Origin: Ricordea florida
Taxonomy: Eukaryota; Cnidaria; Anthozoa; Corallimorpharia; Ricordeidae
Assembly: GCA_949710005.1 (NCBI GenBank)
Contig: OX453274.1
Location: 17,072,620 to 17,136,619 of the forward strand
DNA length: 64,000 nt
Direction of reading: 5' to 3'
The first letter of the stretch is position 1, and each line of letters starts with the position of its first letter. Made by a program: the position numbers and the translations under genes. A model generated the notes under the pieces. The model worked only from the letters and a program-made list of their open reading frames with translations, ran no database searches and was not told the DNA's origin. Below, piece after piece: positions 1 through 13,204 of this stretch.

Positions 1-255
1 TGTTAGACTTCCGGGTGGGAGGTTAGGATTTGAAACCTCAGTGGTATGGTGGCAATGTGTTGTTCTCTTAAGAAAAGGAGCTCCATAATCTCTCTGTCTC
101 TTCATTTAGGTGAATATACAAATGGGCACCACAGATATTATGCTATGGATAACACTGGGATAAACTATAATAGCATCTCGTTCAGGGGCAGGAATAATAA
201 TACTTCCAGGTGCACCTTGCTACAAAAACTGGGAAAAACGCCAGCCTTGTGAGTC
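1..255 (+). repeat. SINE copy, diverged
   Basis: This stretch matches, with many substitutions, the reverse complement of 50265-50420 and, in its second half, the direct strand of 58160-58290. The three copies overlap as parts of one dispersed family. Shared landmarks are a GGTGGCAATGTGTTGT-like block, ATGGG(C/T)ACC, and a block resembling GACTAGCATCCC. The family resembles SINE-type repeats common in cnidarian and other marine invertebrate genomes; the class assignment is from memory and not tested. Confidence 0.55.
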
Positions 256-1746
256 TAATGTCTCGAGTGCAAATTTCCTTGTACTTACCTTACGATAGAG
301 CTCATTTCTCTAATGTCGATTAAGTATCGTGCTTCTCTTTCAATAGTTATAGCTTTGCTATGTTTGTATTCATGAAAGAATTATGCATGAAAACTGTTCT
401 CTATCAACAGTCATTTATGTAACGCTCTGATAGCACTAATTTGGAGACATTAATTCAGAGCCTGGGTCCCATGTTACAAGACATCAGTCACACAAGACGT
501 TACAGAGACTATTTTGTAGCCGCATAGCTCATTAAGCTTTTCAACGCTCAGCTGAGTTATGGCCAGCTCGTGGCAACATCCCGTACTCCGACTGTTAACC
601 ATCCCACTGCTTATGACGATATCACTTCCGCTTGGAGGTAGGTACTATCACTGGTCAACACTAGATTAACTTAGATTTCGTGTTTCATGAATGTTTCTTG
701 GATAAACATTTGACTGAGTATTATAAACCATTCCAATTCTTTCAGTTGTCATTCGTGAGAGTTAACTGCTGAAGCCAAATTAGTGTGCCGAAATACATGA
801 AAGGCCCATTGATAAAAGTGATGGCGATAGTTGCCAGTTGTCACTTGTGGAATCGTTGTATGTTTGAACCAGTGAAAATTTGCTACAAGGCCTGGATCAG
901 CCGAAATTGAAATGACTGGCACCTTCTTGTAAACTTTGCTTGCTCTAACTCGAATCTGCTAGAAACTCCTTTCTAAGTCTAGAAATATGATGTTGGTTTG
1001 CTTGTTGGTTGTTTAATTCTAATCTGTGGACTAGGTAAAATTTTTAAAGGTCACGGCAAGCTACCCGCAATGTGTATAAAACCGGTAAGCTCGATCAACT
1101 TTTGAGTTTTGGTGTCTGCTTTCGAGAGACAGTTACACTATTCGGTAAAACAATGAACAATCTTGAAATGGTTCATCTATCACAAAGAAACTCAAGAATT
1201 GCAAGAAACATATTCTGATTACTGAAGGGAAACCCCGTATGATGCAAAGTTCCGCACACTAATGCTCATGCAAGGCTCTTAGTTTCAACATCCAGACAAG
1301 GACGCCACGCTTCATCGAACATCCGAATACTGACTTTTTGAGTCTGCGGTGTCTAGAGAATCGTGGACTCCTTGGTATCGCCTGCGTGAGTCCGTCCGTG
1401 AACTTTCCCGTCCAGTCACTCGTAGTCATTCTCAATTTTGTCTTCATCATTTGTCGCGGACTTGTGGACATTGTTGAAACGTTCCCATGTTTGTTCGCAT
1501 GTTTATTCGCAAGTGCTTTGGTAACCTCAGGGCTCGAAAGAAAAAAAGAAAACCTCTCTGGTCGTCCGGGACAGATAGACTTTCCCCTCGGACAAGTAAC
1601 TTTCTCTCCTTATTTACCCCACGGGCAAGAGCTCAAGGAAGACGTTCGCCTACTAAATTTTCGATAACGATTTTAAAAAGAAAGGGTAAATTTAAGGATG
1701 AAGGGTATCAAGCGTTAAGATGAAACTTGAAGGAAATTATAATTAA
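256..1746. other. No gene recognised
   Basis: AT-rich, apparently non-coding sequence. Short open frames near 1259-1723 on both strands (up to about 109 codons) show no recognisable motif and overlap each other, so I do not call them genes. A low-complexity T/A-rich stretch lies at 1810-1870, just inside the neighbouring repeat. Confidence 0.5.
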
Positions 1747-3699
1747 CTAGAAATACGACTCCCGCAAAAACCTCGCGAAGCTAGTTTTTGAAGAAGTCAC
1801 AATGCTTTCATATTTTATTCTTTATTTTTTTTTATATTATATATTTTATTTTTTATATTAGCGTAATCCCCATTATTTTATTTCTTATGCTGTGTTTGGT
1901 ACACAATTAGTGACACCTGGTGCAAATTACAAGATCAGTATACCGCTCAACACAGTGCTTAAAAATTGACCTTCATTTAGCTCTTTCACTGCCACTGAGA
2001 TTGCACCAGAGGGAATAGAAGTAAAATTATTTATTATCTTGACAGGGAATACAGAGTCGATGAAGTATCACAATAATATTCACTTAACACAAATTGAAAA
2101 TGATTGTAAATCTTTTGCAGGTGAAATCTTGAAGAGTTGATATGAATGCTTGTGTTTACCACGGTGTAAAAACCTGTGTTTTTTTTCTTTAGTTTTATTT
2201 TCTTAGTCTCTACTGCTTTGTCTTCTTTGTTGTACATCACTTTTGAACACAATATGTTCTTACACAGAGGATGAGCTGAACGCTCCAATTATTTTTTGTT
2301 TATGTTTTTTTGGTTATAATTGCATGAGATTCATTGTAAGAAGAATCTTCTGATTAGATATTTTATTGTCTACTGCAGTCATTATTTCATTCCCGGGTAA
2401 CCACAATTGAGAGCATTATGAATAGTGCATGTTTTAATGTGTGTACTCTTTCCAGTTGCAATGGTACCCCTAGTGGTAGATAGAAAAATTCCTCTTCCCT
2501 CAAAAGAGATGCCATATCAACAAATTGGGGGTAAAACAATTGGATTCTACAAAAGCTTTAAATAAAGGTTTGGTAATAGTGAGTGCCCACTGTATAGTAT
2601 GTGGTTGTGCTATTTTTAGGTCATATCATAAAAACAATACATGTAAGAAAGAGTTATTGAAATCTTAATATGTTCAAAAAGATTGCTGCACTACGTACTC
2701 CTGTAAAAAAATAATGTGAAATCAACATCAATCAGTCAAAAGTATATACCACATGAAAGTTTAATTGTGCTGTTACAGAAACAGGCAAAATATCCATACC
2801 CAACCATAGAATAGTACATTATTTTGAATATATGAAAATTTCTATTATAAAAACTGCAGAAGAAAGATTTAATATAAGGACGGTATTTCATCGAAAAAGT
2901 CATGGCAGCCAGAGGTATTGAACTGTAACCAATGACATATAGTAACGAGAAGAACTATCATTATATTATTATCATTATTATTATCATTACTATTATTATT
3001 ACTGGTATTGATATTATTATTGTTATATTTTTTATGTTAAACATAATATATTTTTATGGGGTGGGATTAATGTCTTAATCTTGGTAAAGTTATTGTTACT
3101 CTACTACTAAAAGCAATACAAAAATCTTCTTAATAGGCTTTCCATCAGAGGTGGTAGTAATCAAAACAGCTCCAAACAATACCATTTCTTCTTAAAGGCT
3201 TAGAATCTAGTGCAGTCATTTGTCTAGAAAGTTTGTGTGGAAAATCATTATTGAAAGCATAGGGCATTTAGGAAACTTGAAACACTTGTTACTACATACA
3301 GCACACTTGCAATGAATATATGAGAAAGATCATAAACATTTTGGCATTACAAAATTTATTTTCTTTTTTATAAAGTTTTTCCAATGTAAAAGGTTAATTG
3401 CATGTTGTGGTTGTTATGAAATATTGATATTTGACATAAAAATAAAGTAAACGGCAGAAAGTAACAAAGTTAATATGTTATGTCTAACTTTGCAAATTAA
3501 GGCTTGAATTAACATTTCATTTGTGAAAAAAGGGCAGGGGTTCTAGATAGCAATATTATCAGGGGGGGGGGGGGGGTCATTGCACTCTAAGGTAAAACTG
3601 ACCAATTGTGAAAAGGCTATGAAACTTGTCTCTACACAATATTATTGAAACCTTTCAATCAGAGAATACATACATATATATATATATATATGTATGTAT

Positions 3700-3746
<47 letters not shown>

Positions 3747-4772
3747 CAAAGAGAAATACTACTCAGAATTCAGTAATCACATTTGCTTTATTTTAAAATG
3801 ATCACATTGATCACTGATAATATTGCAGAACCAGTACTTTATAGTGACACAGGGTATACATTCTGTTGAAAATGTTTAACATAACTGCTAGATCAAGAAA
3901 ATTTACAATATTTTCACTGTTGCAATGATATCAGATCACATCGTTATAAATGATTGCTATAACAACTGCAACTCTCTGTGTTGGAAATTACTTCAAACTG
4001 GAAACGCTATCGTTTTATTATGAAAAATACCTATTTACATTCTCTTGTAATCTGTTGGTCGTCTTCCGATTCCGGTTTTAGACTAATAGAATTATTTTCC
4101 AGAGACATCTCCAATCGTTGAAGTCGTTCTTACTCGGTGTCCCTTCTAAGTCGTTTTGCTAAATGTAGTACACCAATATATTTCGTTATGTAATCGTTCA
4201 CTCATGTCCTGTATTTCTATCAATAACACATTCAAATTCAAAACTAACTTGATTGAATTCCTGGTCCTTTTCCCTGCTGTTTCGTTTGCCTTTTTCTGGA
4301 GCGAGCAGTTGTTGTCTTGGCTGCGATTTCTGTTGTTATTCTCCCTGCTGTCGTTTCTCTATCCCTGCTTTGAGTCGTGCTTTCCTCGTGTTGATTTTCA
4401 CGGTATTCGAACTTACTCGGCTACGATCTCGTGCTAATATTTCTTGAATATCTTGGAGATCACCTTGCTGGGATGTACTTCCAGGACGAGTGAAATCGGT
4501 TTCCACAAAATTTGCATTACTTTCAAAAAGGCATCACCGAATAATGGCGGAAATTCAGCGTTCTCAAGTGCGTTACTATTGCCAGGTAACCTGGCCTGCG
4601 AACGGACACCTTTAAAATATAGATATATATAAACATATATATAAATATATATATATACATATATAAAAACTCTCGGCTCGATTTACTCGGGCTTGCGAGC
4701 CACGTGGTCTGACCGGAACCGACACGATTAGTAACCTCGCTACGCTCGGCCTTCGGCCTCGCTTCGCGAGGA
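1747..4772 (-). mobile_element. Helitron-like non-autonomous element, copy 1
   Basis: Full-length copy in reverse orientation. On the plus strand it begins CTAGAAATACGACTCCCGC and ends at a GCTTCGCGAGGA block; the same two ends bound all six copies. A GC-rich motif CCTCGCGAAGC lies about 30 bp inside one end and its inverse is at the other end, giving asymmetric inverted repeats. The interior is AT-rich with a poly(G) run (about 3562-3577), an (AT)n tract (about 3669-3745) and a second AT tract next to the GC-rich end (about 4620-4665). No coding gene is visible. Confidence 0.6.
3562..3745. repeat. Poly(G) run and (AT)n microsatellite
   Basis: A G homopolymer of about 16 bp is followed after ~90 bp by alternating AT/TA tracts. 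The equivalent place in copies 2, 3 and 4 has a C run of variable length (7-17), so this is a length-unstable part of the Helitron-like element. Confidence 0.8.
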
Positions 4773-5929
4773 CTAACGTTGTTTTGTCGATTGTGTGACT
4801 TCGCGCTCACGGCTCAGAAGTGGTTGCCTAGCACGTCAGCAAAATCTGCCCCGATCAAATTCCTTTCCGGGATTCATTATTAAAAATATCCGCGTTGGAC
4901 ACGAAAACGCTGTGTTTATTTCTTAAAATTTTCGCAATTTTTTGCGAGCATTTTCCAGTTTCTCTGTACAAAACCAAACTTAACATCGATATATCAAAGC
5001 TATAGAGATTGTACGCAAAACTGAAAAGCCGCAAATTTCTACCGCGAACACGAAGCCAGCATTTTTGACACTGCATTGTGAAAGTTTATAAAGGCGTAAT
5101 ACAGCATCTGACAATGTAGCGTACACACTTCTTCAATGTGATTACAACATTGTTCATCTATGGTAATTATTGCAAACGGTACCAATTCATAAAAGCGGAA
5201 TTGAGAAGTTAAAAGTTGTGGAGGTATACTCATTATACGCCTAACTCAACTGAAGATGAATATAATTTTCGCAGTTCTCATTGTCTGATAAATGTTTTTC
5301 AAACCAGAGAACGGCCGTCTACTTTGGTGTTCCGAAAGGCTGACATCGACAATACAGACTGTGTACAAAGTCTTGCACCGTAGACTCATGTACCCATTGG
5401 GTACCTATTTTCTATATTTTAGGTGTTTTTATTTGCAGGACGCTACAACCTGCAGAGCTTTAATTTTTTATCGTGCTAAAATAAAGGCTGTCTGTACTAC
5501 AAAACTACAATTGGCCAGGTGAAAACAAATGACCACTTTATCAAGTAGTAGTTTGTAGTAACAAGGAATACCTATTTCATTATGTGGTATCGACCTTAGG
5601 CTCGTTAATAGCTAGAATATCAATTTTTGTGTGAAATAGAGCTAGTCTAAGTTCATATAAGTGTTTCAGCAGATTTTCACATTTAAATTGGCAGTTTTAA
5701 AACCCTTTAATTTAGAGACGTTTTGCAGTGAGAAGCAAAACTCACCTATTGTTGGGTCAGGACCAGCTTTCCTGTTATGAAATGACGCACTTCCCCCGTG
5801 TTGGGATACCAGATGCATGATTAGTTGTGCACAATTATGTAAAGGATTTTGAAAACCATGCTTGATATGTTTTGCTTTGTTCCCTGAAGGCCTAAGAAAC
5901 CTAACAAAATTGGTGGCTAGGTACGCTGA
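4773..5929. other. No gene recognised
   Basis: AT-rich sequence between two repeats. Short open frames (for example 4855-5233 minus and 5292-5522 plus, up to 76 codons) carry no motif I recognise. Confidence 0.45.
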
Positions 5930-6480
5930 TCCTTTTGAATTTAAGAGCGGCTGTCTGTAAATATCGAGAATTCGCCGTCAAAACTGAAATTTTGAACTCC
6001 ATATTTGGCCTAAGAAACCCTTTGGTTAAATATTTATGAAAATTATAATCAAAGTTTCCAAACAGTTTCCTTTTTGGAGAAACTGGGCAAAAAGTAAAAT
6101 GCCGTGTCAACGTCACAGCCGACATCAAAAATTCGTGCGAATCAGCACTTTTTTAAATAACTCGGAAAAAAAAAACAGATCAAATTAACGCGATAATTTT
6201 TTGCAGGTGAGTGGGGTACCACAACAACAACCCCAAAATATATAACTATTTGAAATTACTGATATCTCACACATCAGGTCAAAAGCGCCAAGATTCCTAG
6301 TCTAAGCGCATAGGAAAACGCTGAAAATTAAGGAAACTTTGGAAGTAAAGATACATTGAAATTCATAAACAAAAAATTGCATAGGAGGAAAGCTGTGTTG
6401 CTGTACTTGAACATAAAAAAATCTGGCTTGGGCAATTCAAAGGCCACCGCTTGAGAGAAGTAAATTCATAGTGAATTTTC
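5930..6480 (+). repeat. Dispersed repeat, inverted partner at 56925-57430
   Basis: This block is similar, in reverse complement, to 56925-57430. Shared landmarks include a 'GCCGTCAAAACTGAAAT' block, 'TCCAAACAGTTTCC', a 'GCAGGTGAGTGGGGTACCAC' block and 'AATCTGGCTTGGGCAATTC'. The copies differ at many positions and both have internal gaps. The family and its ends are not identified. A TTACA-rich low-complexity tract follows at about 6525-6590. Confidence 0.6.
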
Positions 6481-6660
6481 ATGTCTTTTTTTATTAATAT
6501 TATATATTTATTATTACAATACTTACAAGACTACTTACATACTTAGTTACACTTACAGTTACAGTTACAATTACATACTTTACAGTTTTCTCTTTTTTAA
6601 GAACAAAAAAAAAGACAAAAATAGTTGCGCGATTGCTATTTTTCTTTTTTTTACTATTTA

Positions 6661-6776
6661 TTCCTCGCGAAGCGAGGCCGAAGGCCGAGCGTAGCGAGGT
6701 TACTAATCGTGTCGGTTCCGGTCAGACCACGTGGCTCGCAAGCCCGAGTAAATCGAGCCGAGAGTTTTTATATATG

Positions 6777-6811
<35 letters not shown>

Positions 6812-9653
6812 ATATATATACATATATAAAAACTCTCGGCTCGATTTACTATTTTATTATATATATAATAAATATATATATGATATTTATATATATATAT
6901 CTATATTTTAAAGGTGTCCGTTCGCAGGCGTGGTTACCTGGCAATAGCAGCGCACTTGAGAACTGTTGAGTTTCCGCCATTGGGAATTCGGTGATGCTTT
7001 TTTGAAAGTAATGTAAATTTTGTGGAAACCGATTTCACTCGTCCTGGAAGTACATCCCAGCAAGAAGATATCCGAGATATTCAAGAAAGAGCAGCACGAG
7101 ATCGTCGCCGATTAAGTTCGAATACCGTGAAAATCAACACACGAAAAGCACGACTCAAAGCAGGGACAGAGAAACGACAGCAGGGAGAATAACAGACATC
7201 GCAGCCAAGACAACAACTGCTCGCTCCAGAAAAAGGAAAAATGAAACAGCAGGGAAAAGGACCAGGAATTCAATCAAGTTAGTTTTGAATTTGAATGTGT
7301 TATTGATAGAAATACAGGACATGAGTGGACGATTACATAACGAAATATATTGGCGTACTACATTTAGCAAAACGACTTAGAAGGGACACTGAGTAAGAAC
7401 GACTTCAACGATTGGAGATGTCTCTGGAAAATAATTCTGTTAGTGTAAAAACGGAATCGGAAGGCGACCAACAGATTACAAGAGAATGTAAATAGGTATT
7501 TTTTATAATAAAACGATAGCGTTTCCATTTTGAAGTGATCCAAACACAGAGAGTTGCAGTTGTTATAGCAATCATTTATAACGATGTGATCTGATATCAT
7601 TGCAACAGTGAAAACATTGTAAATTTTCTTTATCTAGGAGTTCTGTTAAACATTTTCAACAGAATATATACCCTGTGTCACTATAAAGTACTGGTTCTGC
7701 AATATTATCAGTGATCAATGCGATCATTTCAAAATAAAGCAAATGTGATTACTGAATTCTGAGTAGCATTTCTCATTGCTATATATATGTGTATGTATTC
7801 TCTGATTGAAAGGTTTCAATAATATTGCGTAGAGACAACAAGTTTCATACCCTTTTCACAATGGTTCAGTTTTACCATAGAGTTCAATGACCCCCCCCCC
7901 CTGATAATATTGCTATCTAGAACCCCTGCCCTTTTTCCACAAATGAAATGTTAATTCAAGCCTTAATTTGCAAAGTTAGACATAACATATTAACTTTGTT
8001 ACTTTATGGTGTTTGCTTTATTTTTATGATGTTAAGTATCAATATTTCATAACAACCACAACATGCAATAATTTACCCTTTTACATTGGAAAAACTTTAT
8101 AAAGAAGAAAATAAATTTTGTAATGCCAAAATGTTTATGATCTTTCTCATATATTCATTGCAATTGTGCAATTGTGCAGAAGATTCAATAATGATTTTCC
8201 ACCCAAACTTTATACTCAAATGACTGCATTAGATTCTAAACCTTTAAGAAGAAATGGTATTGTTTGGAGCTGTTTTGATTACTACCACCTCTGATGGAAA
8301 GCCTATTAAGAAGACTTTTGTATTGCTTGTAGTAGTAGAGTAACAATACCTTTACCAAGATTAGGACATGCATCCCACCCCATAAAAATATATTATGTTT
8401 AACATAAAAAATATAACAATAACAAAAATATCAATACCAGTAATAATAATAGTAATGATAATAATAATGATAATAATATAATGATAGTTCTTCTCGTTAC
8501 TATATGTCATTGGTTACAGTTCAATACCTCTGGCTGCCATGAATTTTTCGATGAAATACCATCCTTATATTAAATCTTTCTTCTGCAGCTTTTATAATAG
8601 AAATTTTCATATAGTCAAAATAACATAATCTTCTGTGGTTGGGTATGGATATTTTGCCTGTTTCTGTAACAGCACAATTAAACTTTCATGTGGTATATAC
8701 TTTTGACTGATTGATGTTGATTTCACATTATTTTTTTACAGGAGCACATAGTGAAGCAATCTTTTGGAACATATTAAGATTTCAATAACTCTTTCTTACA
8801 TGTATTGTTTTTATGATATGACCTAGAAATAGCACAACCACATACTATACAGTCAGCACTCACTATTACCAAACCTTTATTCAAAGTTTTTGTAGAATCC
8901 AATTGATTCACCCCCAATTTTTTTTATGTAATGACATTGTATCTCACACTTCTGTTGATATGGCATCTCTTTTGAGGGAAGAGGAATTTTTCTATCTACC
9001 ACTGGGGGTACCATTGCAACTGAAAAGAGTACACAAATTAAAACATGCACTATTCATAATGCTCTCAATTGCGGTTACCCGGGAATGAAGTAATGACTGC
9101 AGTGGACAATAAAATATATAATCAGAAGATTCTTCTTACAATGAATCTCATACAATTATAACCAAGAAGACAAAGAAGACAAGGCAGTAGAGACTAAGAA
9201 AATAAAACTAAAGAAAAAAAACACAGGTTTTTACACTGTGGTAAACACAAGCATTCATATCAACTCTTCAAGATTTCAGCTGCAAAAGATTCACAGTCAT
9301 TTTCAATTTGTGTTAAGTGAATATTATTGTGATACTTCATCGACTCTGTATTCCCTGTCAAGATAATAAATAATTTTACTTCTATTCCCTCTGGTGCAAT
9401 CTCAGTGGCAGTGAAAGAGCTAAATGAAGGTCAATTCAATTTTTATAAGCACTTTGTTGAGCGGTATACTGATCGTGTAATTTGCACCAGGTGTCACTAA
9501 TTGTGTACCAAAAACAGAATAAGAAATAAAATAATGGGGATTACCCTGATATAAAAAATAAAATATAAAAAAAACTAGAGAATAAAATATAAAAGCATGG
9601 TGACATCTTCAAAAACTAGCTTCGCGAGGTTTTTGCGGGAGTCGTATTTCTAG
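6661..9653 (+). mobile_element. Helitron-like non-autonomous element, copy 2
   Basis: Begins TTCCTCGCGAAGCGAGGCC (a perfect CCTCGC-GAA-GCGAGG hairpin followed by GGCC-GAA-GGCC) and ends GTCGTATTTCTAG. About 18 nt before the CTAG terminus is a hairpin with CAAAAAC/GTTTTTG arms. The flank is A on the left and T on the right with no clear duplication. It is nearly identical over most of its length to copy 4 (39332-42233), implying recent amplification or conversion. A short basic open frame (about 7070-7190) is conserved between copies, but I do not recognise a product. Confidence 0.6.
6747..6850. repeat. ~104-bp palindrome in the AT tract of copy 2
   Basis: The block AGTAAATCGAGCCGAGAG followed by an AT tract is repeated in inverted orientation on the far side of the tract, so copy 2 has an extra inverted duplication that copies 3 and 4 lack. 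The centre is (AT)n. It would form a long hairpin. Confidence 0.8.
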
Positions 9654-9660
9654 TATATAT

Positions 9661-12606
9661 TTCCTCGCGAAGCGAGGCCGAAGGCCGAGCGTAGCGAGAT
9701 AACTAATCGTGTCGCTTCCGGTCAGACCACGTGGCTCGCAAGCCCGAGTAAATCGAGCCGAGAGTTTTTATATATGTATATATATTTATATATATATATA
9801 TATATCTATATTTTAAAGGTGTCCGTTCGCAGGCCAGGTTACCTGGCAATAGTAGCTCACTTGAGAACTGTTGAATTTCCGCCATTGAGAATTCGGTGAT
9901 GCCTTTTTTAAAGTAATGTAAATTTTGTGGAAACCGATTTCACTCGTCCTGGAAGTACATCCCATCTCCGAGATATTCAAGAAAGATTAGCCCGAGATCG
10001 TCGCCGATTAAGTTCGAATACCGTGTAAAATCAACACAAGGAAAGCACGACTCAAAGCAGGGATAGAGAAACGACAGCAGGGAGAATAACAACAGAAATC
10101 GCAGCAAAGACAACAACCGCTCGCTCCAGAAAAAGGCAAACGAAACAGCAGGGAAAAGGAAAAGGAATTCAACCAAGTTAGTTTTGAATTTGAATGTGTT
10201 TTTGATAAAAATACAGGACATGAGTGAACGATTACATAACGAAATATCTTGGCGTACTAAATTTAGCAAAACGACTTAGAAGGGAGACCGAGTAGGAATG
10301 ACTTCAGCGATTGAAGATGTCTCTGGAAAGTAATTCTATTAGTCTAAAAACGGAATCGGAAGACGACCAACAGATTACAAGAGAATGTAAGTTGGTATTT
10401 GTAATAATAAAACGATAGCGTTTCCATTTTGAAGAAATTCCCAACACAGAGAGTTGCAGTTGTTATAGCAATCATTTAGAACGATGTGATCTGACATCAT
10501 TGCAACAGTGAAAATATTGTTAATTTTCTTGATCTAGCAGTTGTATTTAGCATTTTCAACAGAATATATACCCAGTGTCACTATAAAGTACTGGTTCTGC
10601 AATATTATCAGTGATCAATGCGATCATTTCAAAATAAAGCAAATGTTATTACTTACTTCTGAGTAGTATTTCTCTTTGCTATATATATATATGTATGTAT
10701 TCTCTGATTGAAAGGTTTCAATAATGTTGCATGGAGACAACAAGTTTCATAGCCTTTTCACAATGGGTAAGTTTTACCTTAGAGTTCAATGACCCCCCTG
10801 ATAATATTGCTATATAGAACCCTTGCCCTTTTCCCACAAATGAAATTCTAATTCAAGCCTTAATTTGCAAAGTTAGACATAACATGTTAACCTTGTTACT
10901 TTCTGCTGTCAAATAACAATCTTTAATAACAACCACAACATACAGTTAACCTTTTACATTGAAAGAACTTTATAAAGAAGAAAAGAAATTTTGTAATGCC
11001 AAAATGTTTATAATCTTTCTCATATATTCATTGCAAGTGTGCTGTATGTAGTAACAAGTGTTTCAAGTTTCCTAAATGCCCTAAAGTATGCTTTCAATAA
11101 TGATTTTCCACACAAACTTTATAGACAAGTGACTGCACTAGATTCTAAGCATTAAAGAAGAAATGGTATTGTTTGGAGCTGTTTTGATTACTACCACCTC
11201 TGATGGAAAGCCTATTAAGAAGATTTTTGTATTGCTTGTAGTAGTAGAGTAACAATACCTTTACCAAGATTAGGACATGCATCTCACCCCATAAAAAAAT
11301 ATTATGTTTAACGTAAAAAATATAACAATAATAATAATAATATCAATACCAAAAATAATAATAATAGTAATGATAATAATAATGATAATAATATAATGAT
11401 AGTTCGTCTCGTTACTATATGTCATTGGTTGCAAGTTCAATAACTCTGGCTGCCATGACTTTTTCGATGAAATACCATCCTTATAATAAATCTTTCTTCT
11501 GCAGTTTTTATAACAAAAGTTTTCATATATTCAAAATAACATACTATTCTCTGGTTGGGTATGGATATTTTGCATGTTTCTGTAACAGCACAATTAAACT
11601 TTCATGTGGTATATACTTGTGACTGATTGATGTTGATTTCACATTATTTTCTTACAGGAGTACGTAGTGCAGCAATCTTTTTCAACATAACTAAGATTTC
11701 AATAACTCTTTCTTACATGTATTGTTTTTATGATATGACCTAAAAATAGCACAACCACATACTATACAGTTGGCACTCACTATTACCAAACCTTTATTCA
11801 AAGTTATTGTAGAATCCAACTGTTTTATCCCCATTTTTTTATGTAATGACATTGTATCTCACACTTCTGTTGATATGGCATCTCTTTTGAGGGAAGAGGA
11901 ATTTTTCTATCTACCACTAGGGGTACCATTGCAACTGAAGAGAGTACACAAATTGTAACATGCACTATTCATAATGCTCTCAATTTTGGTTACCTAGGAA
12001 TGAAATAATGACTGCAGTAGACAATAAAATATCTAATCAAAAGATTCTTCTTACAATGAATCTCATGCAATTATTAGAAAAAAACATAAACAAAAAATAA
12101 TTGGAGCATTCAACTCATCCTCGGTGGAAGAACATATTGTGTTAAAAAGTGATGTACAACAAAGAAGACAACACAATAAAGACTAAGAAAATACAACTAA
12201 AAAAAAACAGGTTTTTAGACCGTGGTAAACACAAGCATTCAAGATTTCACCTTCAAAAGATTTACAATAATTTTCAATTTGTGTTAACTGAATATTATTG
12301 TGATACTTCATTGACTCTGTATTCCCTGTCAAGAAAACAAATAATTTTACTTCTATTCCCTCTGGTGCAATCTCAGTGGCAGTGAAAGAGCTAAATGAAG
12401 GTCAATTTTTAAGCCCTGTGCTGAGCAGTATACTGATCATGTAATTTGCACCAGGTGTCACTAATTGTGTACCAAACACAGCATAACAAATTAAATAATG
12501 GGGATTACGCTGATATAAAAAAATGAAATATAAAATAAAATATAAAAGTATTGTGACCTTTTCAAAAACTAGCTTCGCGAGGTTTTTGCGAGAGTCGTAT
12601 TTCTAG
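9661..12606 (+). mobile_element. Helitron-like non-autonomous element, copy 3
   Basis: Lies directly head-to-tail after copy 2, separated by 7 bp (TATATAT). It has the same 5' hairpin block and the same TATTTCTAG end, but is more diverged from copy 2 than copy 4 is. No coding gene is visible. A T follows the CTAG end. Confidence 0.6.
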
Positions 12607-13204
12607 TTATATTATTAAATGACTGTTTTTTCTATTCTCAAGTTAAACAAATAATTATTTTTTTACAATGCTACACTTCATTAAATATAACAATACAGTG
12701 TTTTGTGATATTGTAAGAAAACGTGCATTTGTTCATACATTTGTTACTAATAAGAAAACGTTAAGTAAAAAAATTAGGGGAAATACAGACTAAAGAGACG
12801 TATTGCCTGAAGACTTATTATAAAAGTTTAATAGATCATTATTTTTTGAGGCAATGCACTTTTCTGTCTGATAGTTAATTTTTAATTTTTTCTTTAAAAC
12901 CTTCAATGTAAGGGTGTATACGCTTTCTTCTGCAATCCCAGATATATAATTTACCAATTAATATTAAATAGTTCAATAAGGGGCAAGTCGAAGTTATAAT
13001 GCCTATAATCTTGAATGCCAAGCGCTCTATGTTTTTTCCTTAGTGTAAAATAATATTTTTCAAAATGTTTCCAAACTTTATTCCAGAAATAGCAATAAAA
13101 AAAGGTGGTCCAATGTTTCTGATTCATTGTCAAAAAGGTACAATTTTAAATAATTTCTTGTTTGTATAAAGAATAGAATTTAAAATTTTATATTGAAAGG
13201 CTTT

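Noticed and set aside
4156..4437. 93-codon frame within Helitron-like copy 1
   Set aside because: Repeated in other copies with stops and frame changes; hydrophobic translation of T-rich DNA without start or motif conservation.
6625..6969. Tyr/Ile-rich frames in the AT tracts of the Helitron-like copies
   Set aside because: Produced by (TATA)n translation; the same happens in every copy.
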